From contig CAJTQX010000008.1 in NCBI GenBank assembly GCA_910578425.1, positions 1-64,000 of the forward strand: a DNA stretch of 64,000 bases. Reading direction: 5' to 3'. This stretch comes from an uncultured Anaerotignum sp. (GTDB taxonomy: Bacteria > Bacillota > Clostridia > Lachnospirales > Anaerotignaceae). The notes under the pieces were generated by a model. It was given only the letters and a program-made list of their open reading frames with translations, searched no databases and was not told where the DNA came from. The position numbers were made by a program, and so were the translations under genes. How positions within the stretch are numbered: the stretch's first letter is position 1; every line of letters starts with the position of its first letter. Shown here piece after piece: positions 17,878-26,592 of the stretch.

Positions 17878-19071
17878 TCAGTGCCAGAGCTTCAGAATTT
17901 CGTCAAGTATTTTATGCGCAACCATCTCTTTCGTCAAAAGTTCCAACTGGATTTCCTCCTGTTTGGAGATCATTGTTACCACATTTGTATCCGTACCAAA
18001 GCCGCTTCCGGCAACTTTCAGATTGTTCGCCACAACCATGTCAATGTTTTTCTTATCCAGCTTCACACGGGAATTTTCCAGCATGTTCTGCGTCTCCATG
18101 GAAAAGCCGCAGTAGAACTGGCCTTCCCGCCGGTGCTCGCCCATATATTTCAAAATGTCCTGTGTACGGTCAAGCTCAATGCTCATTTCGCCGTCTTTCT
18201 TTTTCATCTTATCATCTGCAACCGTTTTCGGTTTATAATCCGCCACCGCAGCGGCCTTGATGATAATATCGTTATCCAGATAGCGCGCCTTCATTGCCTC
18301 AAACATATCACCCGCGCTTTCCACCTGTACAAAGTCTACAAACAGAGGCGGTTCCAGTGCAGTTACCCCGCTGACAAGCGTCACCTCCGCGCCGCGGAGC
18401 ATTGCCGCCTTCGCCAGCTCATAGCCCATTTTGCCTGTGGAATGGTTTGTAATATAGCGCACAGGGTCAATGCTTTCCTGTGTCGGTCCGGCCGTCACAA
18501 TGACCTTTTTGCCCAGCAGGTCTTTTTCATACGCAATCTCCCGCAGAATATGCCCGACCAGCACCTCCTCCCGCTCCAGTTTTCCATCACCGGTATCTCG
18601 GCAGGCAAGAAATCCTTTCGCAGGCGCAATCACTTCATAGCCGTATTTTGCCAACGTTTTCAGGTTGTCCTGCACGATAGCATTGTGGAACATATTCACA
18701 TTCATGGCAGGCGCAATCAGTTTTTTGCAGGTGCACGCCAGTGCTGTTGTCGTCAGCATATCATCGGCAATACCATGCGCCAGCTTCCCAATCACGTCCG
18801 CAGAAGCCGGAGCAACCAGCAGAATATCCGCTTTCTTTGCCAAAGAAACATGCGCCACATGGAACTGGAAATTCCGGTCAAAGGTATCGACCATACATTT
18901 GTTCCCTGTCAGCGTTTCAAATGTGACTGGTGTAATAAACTGGGCGGCATTTGGAGTCAGTATGACATGTACGTCGCATTCCATTTTTACAAGCATGCTT
19001 GCCACATTCGCCATTTTATAAGCCGCGATGCTCCCTGTAACACCCAAAATAACAGTTTTTCCCTTCAGCAT
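17878..19071 (-). CDS. coaBC: bifunctional phosphopantothenoylcysteine decarboxylase/ligase
   Basis: Joins 4'-phosphopantothenate to Cys and decarboxylates the product in coenzyme A synthesis. About 397 residues. The N-terminal flavoprotein CoaC half begins VILGVTGSIAAYK and carries VAPASADVIGK and the PAMNVNM loop (residues ~70-130); the CoaB half has TAGPTQESIDPVRYITN near residue 195, KMGYELA, and AAAVADYKPK. Start ATG 19071 lies 8 nt from AAGGAG; a TTG two codons earlier is less likely. Stand-alone gene, tail to tail with nothing else. Confidence 0.95.
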   Translation of the reverse strand: MLKGKTVILGVTGSIAAYKMANVASMLVKMECDVHVILTPNAAQFITPVTFETLTGNKCMVDTFDRNFQFHVAHVSLAKKADILLVAPASADVIGKLAHGIADDMLTTTALACTCKKLIAPAMNVNMFHNAIVQDNLKTLAKYGYEVIAPAKGFLACRDTGDGKLEREEVLVGHILREIAYEKDLLGKKVIVTAGPTQESIDPVRYITNHSTGKMGYELAKAAMLRGAEVTLVSGVTALEPPLFVDFVQVESAGDMFEAMKARYLDNDIIIKAAAVADYKPKTVADDKMKKKDGEMSIELDRTQDILKYMGEHRREGQFYCGFSMETQNMLENSRVKLDKKNIDMVVANNLKVAGSGFGTDTNVVTMISKQEEIQLELLTKEMVAHKILDEILKLWH

Positions 19072-19170
19072 ATGCAATCTCCTTTTGTGTAATTCTTGTA
19101 TATATTATTGCCTACATTATAACAAACCTTTTCCATTCCGCCTAGAAATTTCAGAAAAAAGTACAAAAAA

Positions 19171-19204
19171 GACGGTACACCCCTAATAACAGGGGCCATA
19201 CCGC
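19171..19204 (-). terminator. terminator after tsf
   Basis: Minus-strand stem GGCGGTATGGCCCCT with AGGGGTGTACCGTC around a GTTATT loop, followed by TTTTTTGTAC. It ends the rpsB-tsf transcript. Confidence 0.85.
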
Positions 19205-19248
19205 CTGATTTTAACTTATTTTTTTATGCTTGAAGGCCTTTATTTAGC

Positions 19249-20181
19249 TTAGTTCATTGCCTTTGCAACTTCCTCAGCAAAGTTTTCGTCCTTCTTCTCC
19301 AGACCTTCGCCTGTTTCAAAACGAACATAACGCACAATCTGGATATCCGCGCCGATTTCCTTCGCTACGGAATCAATATATTTCTGAACAGTCAGGTCGC
19401 CATCTTTTACATAAGGCTGGTCAACCAGACAGAATTCTTTCATTTCCTTTTTCAGTCTGCCTTCGATCATCTTCGCAATGATATTATCGGGCTTGTTTGC
19501 GTTTTTGGGATCGTTTTTCGCCTGTGCTGTCAGGATTTCTGTTTCCTTCTCAATAAAATCAGCAGGAACGTCCTTCTCTGTAATAAACTGGGGTTTCAAA
19601 GCAGCAATCTGCATTGCAACATTTTTGCCCAGCTCTACCAGCTCGTCACATTCCTTTTCACATGCCAGCTCAATCAAAACGCCGATTCTGCCGCCGCCAT
19701 GCACATAGGAAACCAGCTTGCCAGCCTGTGCCTTTTCATATTTCTCAAAACGTCTGATGTTCAGATTTTCACCAATCACTGCAACCTGCTGGCTCAGAGC
19801 CTCTTTTACGGTATACTGAGGATCAGCCGCCCATTTTTCCTCAAAGAAAGTGTCCATATCCTTTGCGGATGTTTCAGAAGCCTGCTTCGCAACCGCCGCA
19901 ACATAATCACGGAATACCTGATTCTTCGCAACAAAGTCTGTTTCGGAGTTTACCTCTACAATCGCGCCAGACTTGTTGTCTTCGCTCAGGTAAATCTCAA
20001 CCATACCTTCGGACGCAATTCTGCCAGCCTTCTTTGCGGATGCCGCAAGACCTTTTTCTCTCAGCATTTCAACAGCCTTTTCCATATCGCCGTCTGTTTC
20101 TGTCAGGGCCTTTTTGCAGTCCATCATGCCAACGCCTGTCATTTCTCTCAGTTCTTTTACCATTGCCGCTGTAATAGCCAT
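19249..20181 (-). CDS. tsf: translation elongation factor Ts
   Basis: Nucleotide exchange factor for EF-Tu. 310 residues. The N-terminal UBA-like domain shows KELREMTGVGMMDCKKAL (residues 9-26), followed by the core domain with IYLSEDNKSGAIVEVNSETD and FVAKN, the EF-Tu contact region. Start ATG at 20181 follows CGGAGGGAA. Paired with rpsB as in nearly all bacteria. Confidence 0.97.
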   Translation of the reverse strand: MAITAAMVKELREMTGVGMMDCKKALTETDGDMEKAVEMLREKGLAASAKKAGRIASEGMVEIYLSEDNKSGAIVEVNSETDFVAKNQVFRDYVAAVAKQASETSAKDMDTFFEEKWAADPQYTVKEALSQQVAVIGENLNIRRFEKYEKAQAGKLVSYVHGGGRIGVLIELACEKECDELVELGKNVAMQIAALKPQFITEKDVPADFIEKETEILTAQAKNDPKNANKPDNIIAKMIEGRLKKEMKEFCLVDQPYVKDGDLTVQKYIDSVAKEIGADIQIVRYVRFETGEGLEKKDENFAEEVAKAMN

Positions 20182-20224
20182 TTATATTCCCTCCGTTTTA
20201 TCATATCGTATTTCTGAAAAGAAA

Positions 20225-20262
20225 GAGCTCCAGCCCGTCCTTTGGTTCGGCTGAAGCTCGGG
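20225..20262 (-). terminator. intergenic hairpin between rpsB and tsf
   Basis: Minus strand: GAGCTTCAGCC pairs with GGGCTGGAGCTC around GAACCAAAGGAC, followed by TTTCTTTTC. It probably attenuates or processes the rpsB-tsf message, giving different levels of the two proteins. Confidence 0.6.
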
Positions 20263-20275
20263 CAAATATCTTAAA

Positions 20276-21010
20276 TTATTCTGCCGTTGTTTCCGCCGCT
20301 TCTGCAGCAGGCTCTTCCGCCTCCTGCTCGCCCTGCCTGGATTCCAGCACAGCGTCAGCAACCTTGGAAGCAATCAGCTTAACGGCGCGGATTGCGTCAT
20401 CATTGCCGGGGATTACATAGTCAATTTCATCAGGATCGCAGTTTGTATCTACGATTGCAACGATGGGGATACCCAGCGTATGCGCTTCCTGTACGGCAAT
20501 TCTTTCTTTTCTTGTATCCACAACGAACATCATATCAGGCACCTTTTTCATGTTTTTGATGCCGCCCAGATTCTTCTCAAGTTTTTCCATCTCGTGCATC
20601 AGTTTCGCAACTTCTTTCTTGGGAAGAACTTCAAAAACGCCGTCTTCCTGCATTTTTTCCAGTTCTTTCAGGCGTGCGATTCTGGTTTTGATGGTGTTGA
20701 AGTTCGTCAGCATACCGCCGAGCCATCTCTGGTTTACATAGTACATACCGCATCTGTCCGCTTCTTCACGGATGCATTCCTGTGCCTGCTTCTTTGTGCC
20801 GACAAAAAGGATTTCGCCGCCGTCCGCGATACATTTGCAGATTTCAGCATACGCATCGTCAACCTTTTTTACTGTTTTCTGAAGGTCGATAATATAGATG
20901 CCGTTGCGTTCCGCGAAGATATATTCCGCCATTTTAGGGTTCCATCTTCTTGTCTGGTGTCCAAAATGTACACCGGCTTCCAGTAATTGTTTCATTGAAA
21001 TTACGCTCAT
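20276..21010 (-). CDS. rpsB: 30S ribosomal protein S2
   Basis: Small-subunit ribosomal protein. 244 residues. MKQLLEAGVHFGHQTRRWNP at the N-terminus and WLGGMLTNFNTIKTRI near residue 95 are the family signatures; an acidic Ala/Glu-rich tail ends the protein. Start ATG 21010 follows AGGAGGTGCGCT. A structured leader lies upstream and tsf downstream. Confidence 0.97.
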   Translation of the reverse strand: MSVISMKQLLEAGVHFGHQTRRWNPKMAEYIFAERNGIYIIDLQKTVKKVDDAYAEICKCIADGGEILFVGTKKQAQECIREEADRCGMYYVNQRWLGGMLTNFNTIKTRIARLKELEKMQEDGVFEVLPKKEVAKLMHEMEKLEKNLGGIKNMKKVPDMMFVVDTRKERIAVQEAHTLGIPIVAIVDTNCDPDEIDYVIPGNDDAIRAVKLIASKVADAVLESRQGEQEAEEPAAEAAETTAE

Positions 21011-21095
21011 AGCGCACCTCCTGTTGGTTTGTCCTCCGCATCTTCCCGCAGGAAACCGGCCTGACCGGCACCAAACCTGCGGCAGCAGATACGTG
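21011..21095 (-). promoter_or_regulatory. structured 5' leader of rpsB
   Basis: On the minus strand CCGCAGG (starting near 21082) pairs with CCTGCGG about 30 nt later, with an inner CCGG-TCAGG-CCGG stem. This sits between the promoter and the ribosome site of rpsB, as expected for an autogenous S2-binding leader. The regulatory role is inferred from position. Confidence 0.45.
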
Positions 21096-21116
21096 TGTTA
21101 TTTTGTTACCTATGGG

Positions 21117-21145
21117 ATTATATCACACCTGTTTCAACATTACAA
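21117..21145 (-). promoter_or_regulatory. sigma-A promoter of rpsB-tsf
   Basis: Minus-strand TTGTAA (21145-21140) and TATAAT (21122-21117) separated by exactly 17 bp, about 107 nt before the rpsB start codon. Confidence 0.75.
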
Positions 21146-21238
21146 CCATTTTTTGCAATAAAAAACCTTTTCCGTCCTCTATTTTTGCGTTATACTGTTC
21201 TCAAAAGGCTCTTTATTTAGAGAAAAAGGAGGTAACAC

Positions 21239-21559
21239 ATGGCTTCAAATCCTGATTTTGCAGAATATATCCGCGGGCAGCTCAGCGGCGCGGGAGAAAT
21301 CGCATGCAGGAAAATGTTCGGGGAATACGGCGTTTACTGTAATGGAAAAATTATCGGTTTAATCTGCGACAACCAGTTTTTCCTGAAAAAAACAAATGCA
21401 GGGCTGGACAAAGGCTTCGAGGAAGTTCCGCCCTATCCTGGCGCGAAACCCGCCTTCCTTATCGACAGCACAGATGACAGGGAGGAAATGACACAGCTCG
21501 TCCGAGCAACCTGTGAAGCCCTGCCGGAGCCAAAGCCGAAGAAAAGGAAACACAGCTGA
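21239..21559 (+). CDS. TfoX/Sxy N-terminal domain protein
   Basis: 106 residues. RKMFGEYGVYCNGKIIGLIC (residues ~21-41) and FLKKT are characteristic of the TfoX N-terminal domain. In gammaproteobacteria TfoX drives competence, but short clostridial members carrying only this domain have no settled role. Start ATG 21239 follows AAAAGGAGGTAACAC. Basic tail KPKKRKHS. Divergent from rpsB; a GGGCAGCCGTT/AACGGCTGTCCC hairpin at 21579-21612 follows it. Confidence 0.8.
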   Translation: MASNPDFAEYIRGQLSGAGEIACRKMFGEYGVYCNGKIIGLICDNQFFLKKTNAGLDKGFEEVPPYPGAKPAFLIDSTDDREEMTQLVRATCEALPEPKPKKRKHS

Positions 21560-21639
21560 TTTTCCGCACCAGCAATGCAAATGGGCAGCCGTTCAATGCA
21601 AACGGCTGTCCCGCAAACACAATGCCTAAAATACTCCCC

Positions 21640-22137
21640 TTATTCCCAAACCTGCCAGCTCTTCAGCCATGCCATTTCAGGACAGAGCCTGCCTGTCCGT
21701 ACAAAATATTCGACACATTTTGCGGCAAGTTGAGGATTTTGCATTGTATACCGCATCAGTATAATGGACTGACCATCTGAGCAGCACATCGGCGATTCTT
21801 CTTCGGAATCTAAAAAATCAGGTTGAAAAGAAGAATAGGAACATTCCTCCTGCGTCCCCGGACTATCGACATATTGCAGAAAAATTAACTCTTTATCTAT
21901 TTCAATCTGCATATAACTGTCCTCAAAATCAGGGTCTTGAAATAAAAATACTCCCAGATTCTGCCCTTTTCTTATCTTTTTCAGTAAATGTTTTAAGCTG
22001 TCCTCCGTAATTTCCCTTTTCCCGCCATAAGCAGATGACATATATTTGATACATAATCCAAGAGGCATTTCGTTGTTTTCATCTATTTGAATAACCTCTT
22101 CATAGCTTTTTACCAATCCTGACATCTCCCTTACCAA
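21640..22137 (-). CDS. hypothetical acidic protein
   Basis: Up to 165 residues, no transmembrane segment or signal peptide. I do not recognise a family. The sequence is acidic (EEESPMCCSD region) and ends with aromatic residues (WLKSWQVWE). Its size and composition recall polymorphic-toxin immunity proteins, but no toxin gene is nearby, so this is only a resemblance. The start is uncertain: a TTG at 22137, or an ATG at 22125 very close to a GGGAG. Confidence 0.6.
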   Translation of the reverse strand: MVREMSGLVKSYEEVIQIDENNEMPLGLCIKYMSSAYGGKREITEDSLKHLLKKIRKGQNLGVFLFQDPDFEDSYMQIEIDKELIFLQYVDSPGTQEECSYSSFQPDFLDSEEESPMCCSDGQSIILMRYTMQNPQLAAKCVEYFVRTGRLCPEMAWLKSWQVWE

Positions 22138-22196
22138 AACAATAAAGTATAGCTTTCTAATATTGGCAGTTACATGGCAAACAAAAATTTTCCTGC

Positions 22197-22553
22197 CTAT
22201 TCAATCGGCAGATTATGCTGTTTCAGAAACGAGAGTTTGTCCCAATATCCTCTCTGGAACAGTATTTTCCCATTGACAACATGGAAAAATCCGCATCCCC
22301 GCAGTCCCAGCGGATCCTTCCATTCCAAAATCGCCCATTGGCCGTCCTCAAAAATATTTTCCACGATAGCCGTCATATCTGCCGCCGCAAATTCCGCCGC
22401 AAACATTTCCCTGATTGCTTCCTTTCCCTCCACAGGCTCATTTGCTACCTGATGGTTGACCGCATCATCATGGTACAGGCTCGTTATCGCCTCTGCATCA
22501 TGTGCATTAAAAGCATCCACCCATCTGCAAACAACCTCCTTCGGCCTTAGCAT
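22197..22553 (-). CDS. SnoaL/NTF2-like fold protein
   Basis: 118 residues from ATG 22553 (MLRPKEVVCR) behind GGGGTGGG. Pattern VDAFNAHDAEAITSLYHDDAV followed by VEGKEAIREMFA and a C-terminal ILFQRGYWDKLSFLKQHNL strand pair is typical of the SnoaL/nuclear transport factor 2-like alpha+beta cone fold. Members bind small hydrophobic ligands or catalyse isomerisation; nothing more specific can be said. The next gene upstream (ABM-like) is 23 nt away, so the two may be co-transcribed. Confidence 0.8.
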   Translation of the reverse strand: MLRPKEVVCRWVDAFNAHDAEAITSLYHDDAVNHQVANEPVEGKEAIREMFAAEFAAADMTAIVENIFEDGQWAILEWKDPLGLRGCGFFHVVNGKILFQRGYWDKLSFLKQHNLPIE

Positions 22554-22576
22554 ATTCCCACCCCCGTCGTAGTGTA

Positions 22577-22876
22577 TCAGTATTTTTTCACAAATTTTGA
22601 AACCAGCGTCCTGCATGTATTCATCAGGATACAGGCATAAAAGTCCTCTGTCACTTTTTTCCCCTGTCCCACTGTCATAGCGTTTTCCGCGTCCTCCTCC
22701 GTTTCCCAGAGCACAAAGTCCGTCCATGTATTGCCCTGCAAATAATGCTCCCAGGAAATGAAGCCCTTCGCTTTGGAAATTACCTCATCATGCAGCTTCT
22801 GCGTCCGTTCCATAAATTCCTCCGCATTTACGTTTTTCCTGAGCTTATAGGAAAAAATCCATGCTGTTTTTGCCAT
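22577..22876 (-). CDS. small antibiotic biosynthesis monooxygenase-like (dimeric alpha-beta barrel) protein
   Basis: 99 residues from ATG 22876 (MAKTAWIFSY), 8 nt after AAGGAG; an in-frame ATG at 22882 sits too close to it. KLHDEVISKAKGFISWEHYL and FVLWETEEDAENAM fit the ABM/Dabb ferredoxin-like barrel. Family functions range from heme degradation to quinol oxidation; no catalytic residues identify one here. Likely co-transcribed with the SnoaL-like gene. Confidence 0.7.
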   Translation of the reverse strand: MAKTAWIFSYKLRKNVNAEEFMERTQKLHDEVISKAKGFISWEHYLQGNTWTDFVLWETEEDAENAMTVGQGKKVTEDFYACILMNTCRTLVSKFVKKY

Positions 22877-22943
22877 TTTCATCTCTCCTTCTCCCGAATT
22901 GGGGTTATGTTTTTTTATTTTAACACAGCCGTACTGCAATGTC

Positions 22944-22970
22944 AAAAAGGGCGGCACTTCCGTGCCGCCC
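22944..22970 (-). terminator. terminator downstream of topA
   Basis: Minus strand GGGCGGCAC-GGAA-GTGCCGCCC (22970-22949) followed by TTTTTGAC. A perfect 9-bp stem with a GGAA loop. It separates topA from the ABM-like gene. Confidence 0.85.
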
Positions 22971-23093
22971 ATATCAGGCAGTGCCGACACAAGTGTCTGC
23001 ACACGCCTTTCCGACAAAATTATGCTCAAAAATACGTATACATGTCTCATGACAACACTACCTGGAATTATTTTAATCAGGCAACTGCTTATT

Positions 23094-25232
23094 TTATTCT
23101 TCTTCCTCCTGCGGCATTTCCTTCACAAAGCCGCACTTCTCATTGGAACAAACGATTTTCGGGTTCTTCCTGCCCTTGATTTCCAAAAAGCTGCCGCAGT
23201 TCGGGCATTTCTCCCCTGTCGGCTTGTTCCATGACATAAAACCGCATTCCGGGTTATTTTCACAGCCGTAATACACGCGGCCCTTTTTCGTTTTCTTAAT
23301 CAGCACCTTCGCGCCGCAGTCCGGACAGTTCACGCCGGCGGGCTCAAAATAAGGCTTTGCGTTCTGGCAGTCCGGAAAGCCAGGGCAGGCAAGAAATTTC
23401 CCGTACCGCCCATATTTAATCACCATATTTCTGCCGCATTTCTCACAGATAACGTCGCTGACCTCATTCTTAATTTCCACCTTTGCCAGCTTTTCCGTTG
23501 CATCGTCCACACAGCGTTTGAAATCCGGGTAAAAGTCGCGGATAATCTGTTTCCACTCCTCATTGCCCATTTCCACCTCGTCAAGCCGCTTTTCCATGTT
23601 GGCGGTAAAATCCACATCAACAATCTCACTGAAATAATTTTTCATGATATCGTTCACGACTTCCCCCAGCTCTGTCGGGAAAAGGTTTTTTGCTTCCTTT
23701 GTCACATAATTGCGTGTCTGGATGGTTGTCAGCGTTGGGGCGTATGTGCTGGGACGGCCTACGCCAATCTCCTCCAGTGTCTTAATCAGCGAAGCATCTG
23801 TAAACCGCGCGGGCGGCTGCGTAAAATGCTGTTCCGGCAGCAGCTCCTCCAGCAGAAGCACATCGCCCTCGGAAAGCTGAGGAATGACTTTATCCTCTTC
23901 TTCTTCGCCCTTACTGTAAACCTCCAAAAAGCCGCTGAAGCGCAGACGCGAGCCGGACGAGCGGAACCCGTATTCCCCCGCTTCCAGCTTTACGGAAAGC
24001 GTATCATACACCGCAGGGCTCATCTGGCTGGCTACAAAACGCTCCCAAATCAGCTTATACAGGCGGTACTGGTCTTTGGACAGAGAATCCTTGATACTGT
24101 CCGGCGTGCGTGTCACGTTCGTCGGGCGAATTGCCTCATGGGCGTCCTGCGTCCTGCCCTTGGATTTATAGACCACGCGCTCCGGATTTACAAATTCCTC
24201 CCCGAAATTCTCCTTGATAAAGCCGACTGCCGCATCATACGCCTCGTCAGAAATACGGAAAGAATCCGTTCTAATGTAGGAAACCAGACCGACCGTCCCC
24301 TCACCCTTGATTTGAATTCCCTCATAAAGCTGCTGCGCAATCAGCATGGTTTTCTGTGTCGCCATATTCAGGTGCTTGCTTGCCTCCTGCTGCATGGTGC
24401 TGGTGGTAAAAGGTGCAACGGGCTTTTTCTGCCTGCTGCCTGTCTTAACCTCCGTCACGCGGAAATCCTTTCCTTCCAGTCCGGCAAGCACTGTATCCGT
24501 TTCCGCCTTATTGGCAAGTTCCATTTTTTTATCAGGGCTGCCATAAAACCTTGCGTCAAAATGCTTTCCGTTTTTATCCGCCAGCCTTGCGCCCAGCGTC
24601 CAATATTCTTCAGGAATAAATTCGTTGATTTCTTCCTCCCTGTCGCAAATGAGCCGCAGCGCGACAGACTGCACCCTGCCGCCGCTCAGCCCCTTTTTCA
24701 CCTTTTTCCACAAAAGGTCGCTGACTGTATAGCCGACCAGCCGATCCAGCACGCGGCGCGCCTGCTGTGCATCTACCAGATCCATGTCGATATCCCGCGC
24801 CTCCGAAATGGAACGCTTGACTGCTGTTTTTGTAATCTCATTGAATGTGATACGGCTGATGGGCTTTTCCTCGCCCAGATTGAGCGCGTGCAGCAGATGC
24901 CAGCTGATTGCTTCCCCTTCTCGGTCCGGGTCAGTTGCAAGAAATACTTTATCCGCATTTTTCGCATCCCGCCGCAGCTTGCTCAAAAGCTCGCCTTTGC
25001 CGCGGATAGTGATGTATTTCGGCTCAAAATCATTCTCAATGTCAATACTCAGCTGGCTTTTCGGCAAATCGCGGATATGCCCCATAGAAGCCTCAATTTT
25101 ATAGCTGCTCCCTAAAAATTTACCGATAGTCGTGGCTTTCGCGGGCGATTCCACGATAACCAGATATTTTTTCCCGCTTTTCTTTGCCGCGGGCTTTTTC
25201 TTTTTTGCACTTTCTGTGGTTCCTTTTGCCAT
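23094..25232 (-). CDS. topA: DNA topoisomerase I
   Basis: Type IA topoisomerase that relaxes negative supercoils. 712 residues from ATG 25232 (MAKGTTESAK); the open frame upstream lacks a start signal. A Lys-rich N-terminal extension precedes the Toprim domain (LVIVESPAKA, DPDREGEAI). The active-site Tyr is in SYIRTDS near residue 319. Three C-terminal zinc ribbons follow, each Cys4 (CEKCGRNM..., CPDCGAKV..., CPNCGSFL...). Located 14 nt downstream of dprA, the standard dprA-topA order in Firmicutes. Confidence 0.97.
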   Translation of the reverse strand: MAKGTTESAKKKKPAAKKSGKKYLVIVESPAKATTIGKFLGSSYKIEASMGHIRDLPKSQLSIDIENDFEPKYITIRGKGELLSKLRRDAKNADKVFLATDPDREGEAISWHLLHALNLGEEKPISRITFNEITKTAVKRSISEARDIDMDLVDAQQARRVLDRLVGYTVSDLLWKKVKKGLSGGRVQSVALRLICDREEEINEFIPEEYWTLGARLADKNGKHFDARFYGSPDKKMELANKAETDTVLAGLEGKDFRVTEVKTGSRQKKPVAPFTTSTMQQEASKHLNMATQKTMLIAQQLYEGIQIKGEGTVGLVSYIRTDSFRISDEAYDAAVGFIKENFGEEFVNPERVVYKSKGRTQDAHEAIRPTNVTRTPDSIKDSLSKDQYRLYKLIWERFVASQMSPAVYDTLSVKLEAGEYGFRSSGSRLRFSGFLEVYSKGEEEEDKVIPQLSEGDVLLLEELLPEQHFTQPPARFTDASLIKTLEEIGVGRPSTYAPTLTTIQTRNYVTKEAKNLFPTELGEVVNDIMKNYFSEIVDVDFTANMEKRLDEVEMGNEEWKQIIRDFYPDFKRCVDDATEKLAKVEIKNEVSDVICEKCGRNMVIKYGRYGKFLACPGFPDCQNAKPYFEPAGVNCPDCGAKVLIKKTKKGRVYYGCENNPECGFMSWNKPTGEKCPNCGSFLEIKGRKNPKIVCSNEKCGFVKEMPQEEEE

Positions 25233-25246
25233 ATTCCACCTCAAAA

Positions 25247-26326
25247 TTAACTTTCCCTGACGTATCCCGCCTGCGGCACCTTTCGCACCAGCCCGGAGAG
25301 CTCCAAAAGGGATAAGATATATTGTACTTCCTGTATATTCATATGCAGCTTTCTGCAAATCGTTTCCGCCGCGACAGGCGTTCCGTCCTCAATCATGCCA
25401 TAGACTTTTTCTTCCTCCGGCGCAAGGGACGCACCCGCTTTTTTGCGGAAAGCCTCTTTTTCCTTTTCCTGATAGGCAATGCCCAGCTCAAACAGAATAT
25501 CGTTTCCTTCCGTTACAATGGGACAGCCCTGTTTAATCAAAGCGTTTGTGCCTTCGCTCAGCGCGCTTGTCACATTTCCAGGCACAACGAAAACATCCCT
25601 CCCGTTTTCCAGCGCAAGGTCTGCCGTAATCAGCGTGCCGCTTCGTTTTCCCGCCTCTACCACAACGACGATCTGGCTCAGGCCGCTGATGATACGGTTG
25701 CGGAACGGGAAATTCTTTGGAACTGCCGGCATACCCGGCGGATATTCCGAAATGATACAGCCGTTTTCTATGATCCGCTCCATCAGCGCGATATTTTCCG
25801 CCGGATAACAGATATCCACGCCGCACCCCAGCACAGCAATCGTTTTTCCGCCGCCGTCCAGTATGCCCTTGTGCGCCATGCTGTCAATTCCGCGCGCCAT
25901 GCCGCTGACAACCACGATGTTCGCTTTTGCCAGGTCCTTCGCAATACGGCAGGCGACATCCGCACCATAGCGTGAGCATTTCCTCGCGCCTACAATTGCC
26001 ACTGTGTCCAAATTTTCATCCGGCAGCTCGCCTTTCACATATATCCCTGCCGGCGGGTTATAAATTTCCAGCAGGAGCCTGGGATAGCAAGGGTGGCGGA
26101 AGGAATAAAAATCAATTTGTTTTTCTTCCAATTCTATGATCCAGTCATTCAATGTATCCTCATCTCTGGAGGAAACCAGCTTCTGCGCCAGTTTATCAGA
26201 AAGCCCGCGGACTTCTCTGATTTCAGCGGGCTTCGCCCGCCAGATGGCCTCCGCACTGCCGAAGTGTTCCAAAAGCAGGTTTGCCCGTTTGAAGCCGATT
26301 CCTTCTATACGGGACAGCCAAAGCAT
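25247..26326 (-). CDS. dprA: DNA-processing protein DprA
   Basis: Loads RecA on incoming single-stranded DNA during transformation. The extended Rossmann domain is clear: IVGARKCSRYG, VVSGMARGIDSMAH, TIAVLGCGVDICYPAEN and a SEYPPG segment. An N-terminal HhH-like region (LSRIEGIGFKRANLLLEHFG) and a C-terminal winged-helix-like part are present. Start is uncertain: ATG 26326 (MLWLSRIEG) has a weak AGAAG site, and the frame stays open to 26398. Upstream of topA on the same strand. Confidence 0.92.
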   Translation of the reverse strand: MLWLSRIEGIGFKRANLLLEHFGSAEAIWRAKPAEIREVRGLSDKLAQKLVSSRDEDTLNDWIIELEEKQIDFYSFRHPCYPRLLLEIYNPPAGIYVKGELPDENLDTVAIVGARKCSRYGADVACRIAKDLAKANIVVVSGMARGIDSMAHKGILDGGGKTIAVLGCGVDICYPAENIALMERIIENGCIISEYPPGMPAVPKNFPFRNRIISGLSQIVVVVEAGKRSGTLITADLALENGRDVFVVPGNVTSALSEGTNALIKQGCPIVTEGNDILFELGIAYQEKEKEAFRKKAGASLAPEEEKVYGMIEDGTPVAAETICRKLHMNIQEVQYILSLLELSGLVRKVPQAGYVRES

Positions 26327-26399
26327 GTAATATTCTTCTATTTTGAAACACTCCCCTTCTAATGAGTTACGCACTATACTATAAATCCTTTGCTGCAAA

Positions 26400-26592
26400 A
26401 ATTCAATAGGATTTTTTCGAGTCTTTTAGAAATTTGTGAATGATAGACCATTTATATAGTAGAAATCATCTAAATTCATTGCAGTTTTGCTCAAAAATTG
26501 ATATCATAGGATTAAATATTCCACAAAAGCCGCCAGTTCCTCCCCTGCTTTGGAAAACTCGGCGGCAATCCATACAGAAATGAGGCTATCCT
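26400..26592. other. divergent intergenic region dprA/comM
   Basis: 193 bp between dprA (-) and the comM-like gene (+). It is AT-rich near dprA. Near comM it contains a GCCGCCAGTT/AAAACTCGGCGGC imperfect stem at about 26529-26566. No gene. Confidence 0.4.
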
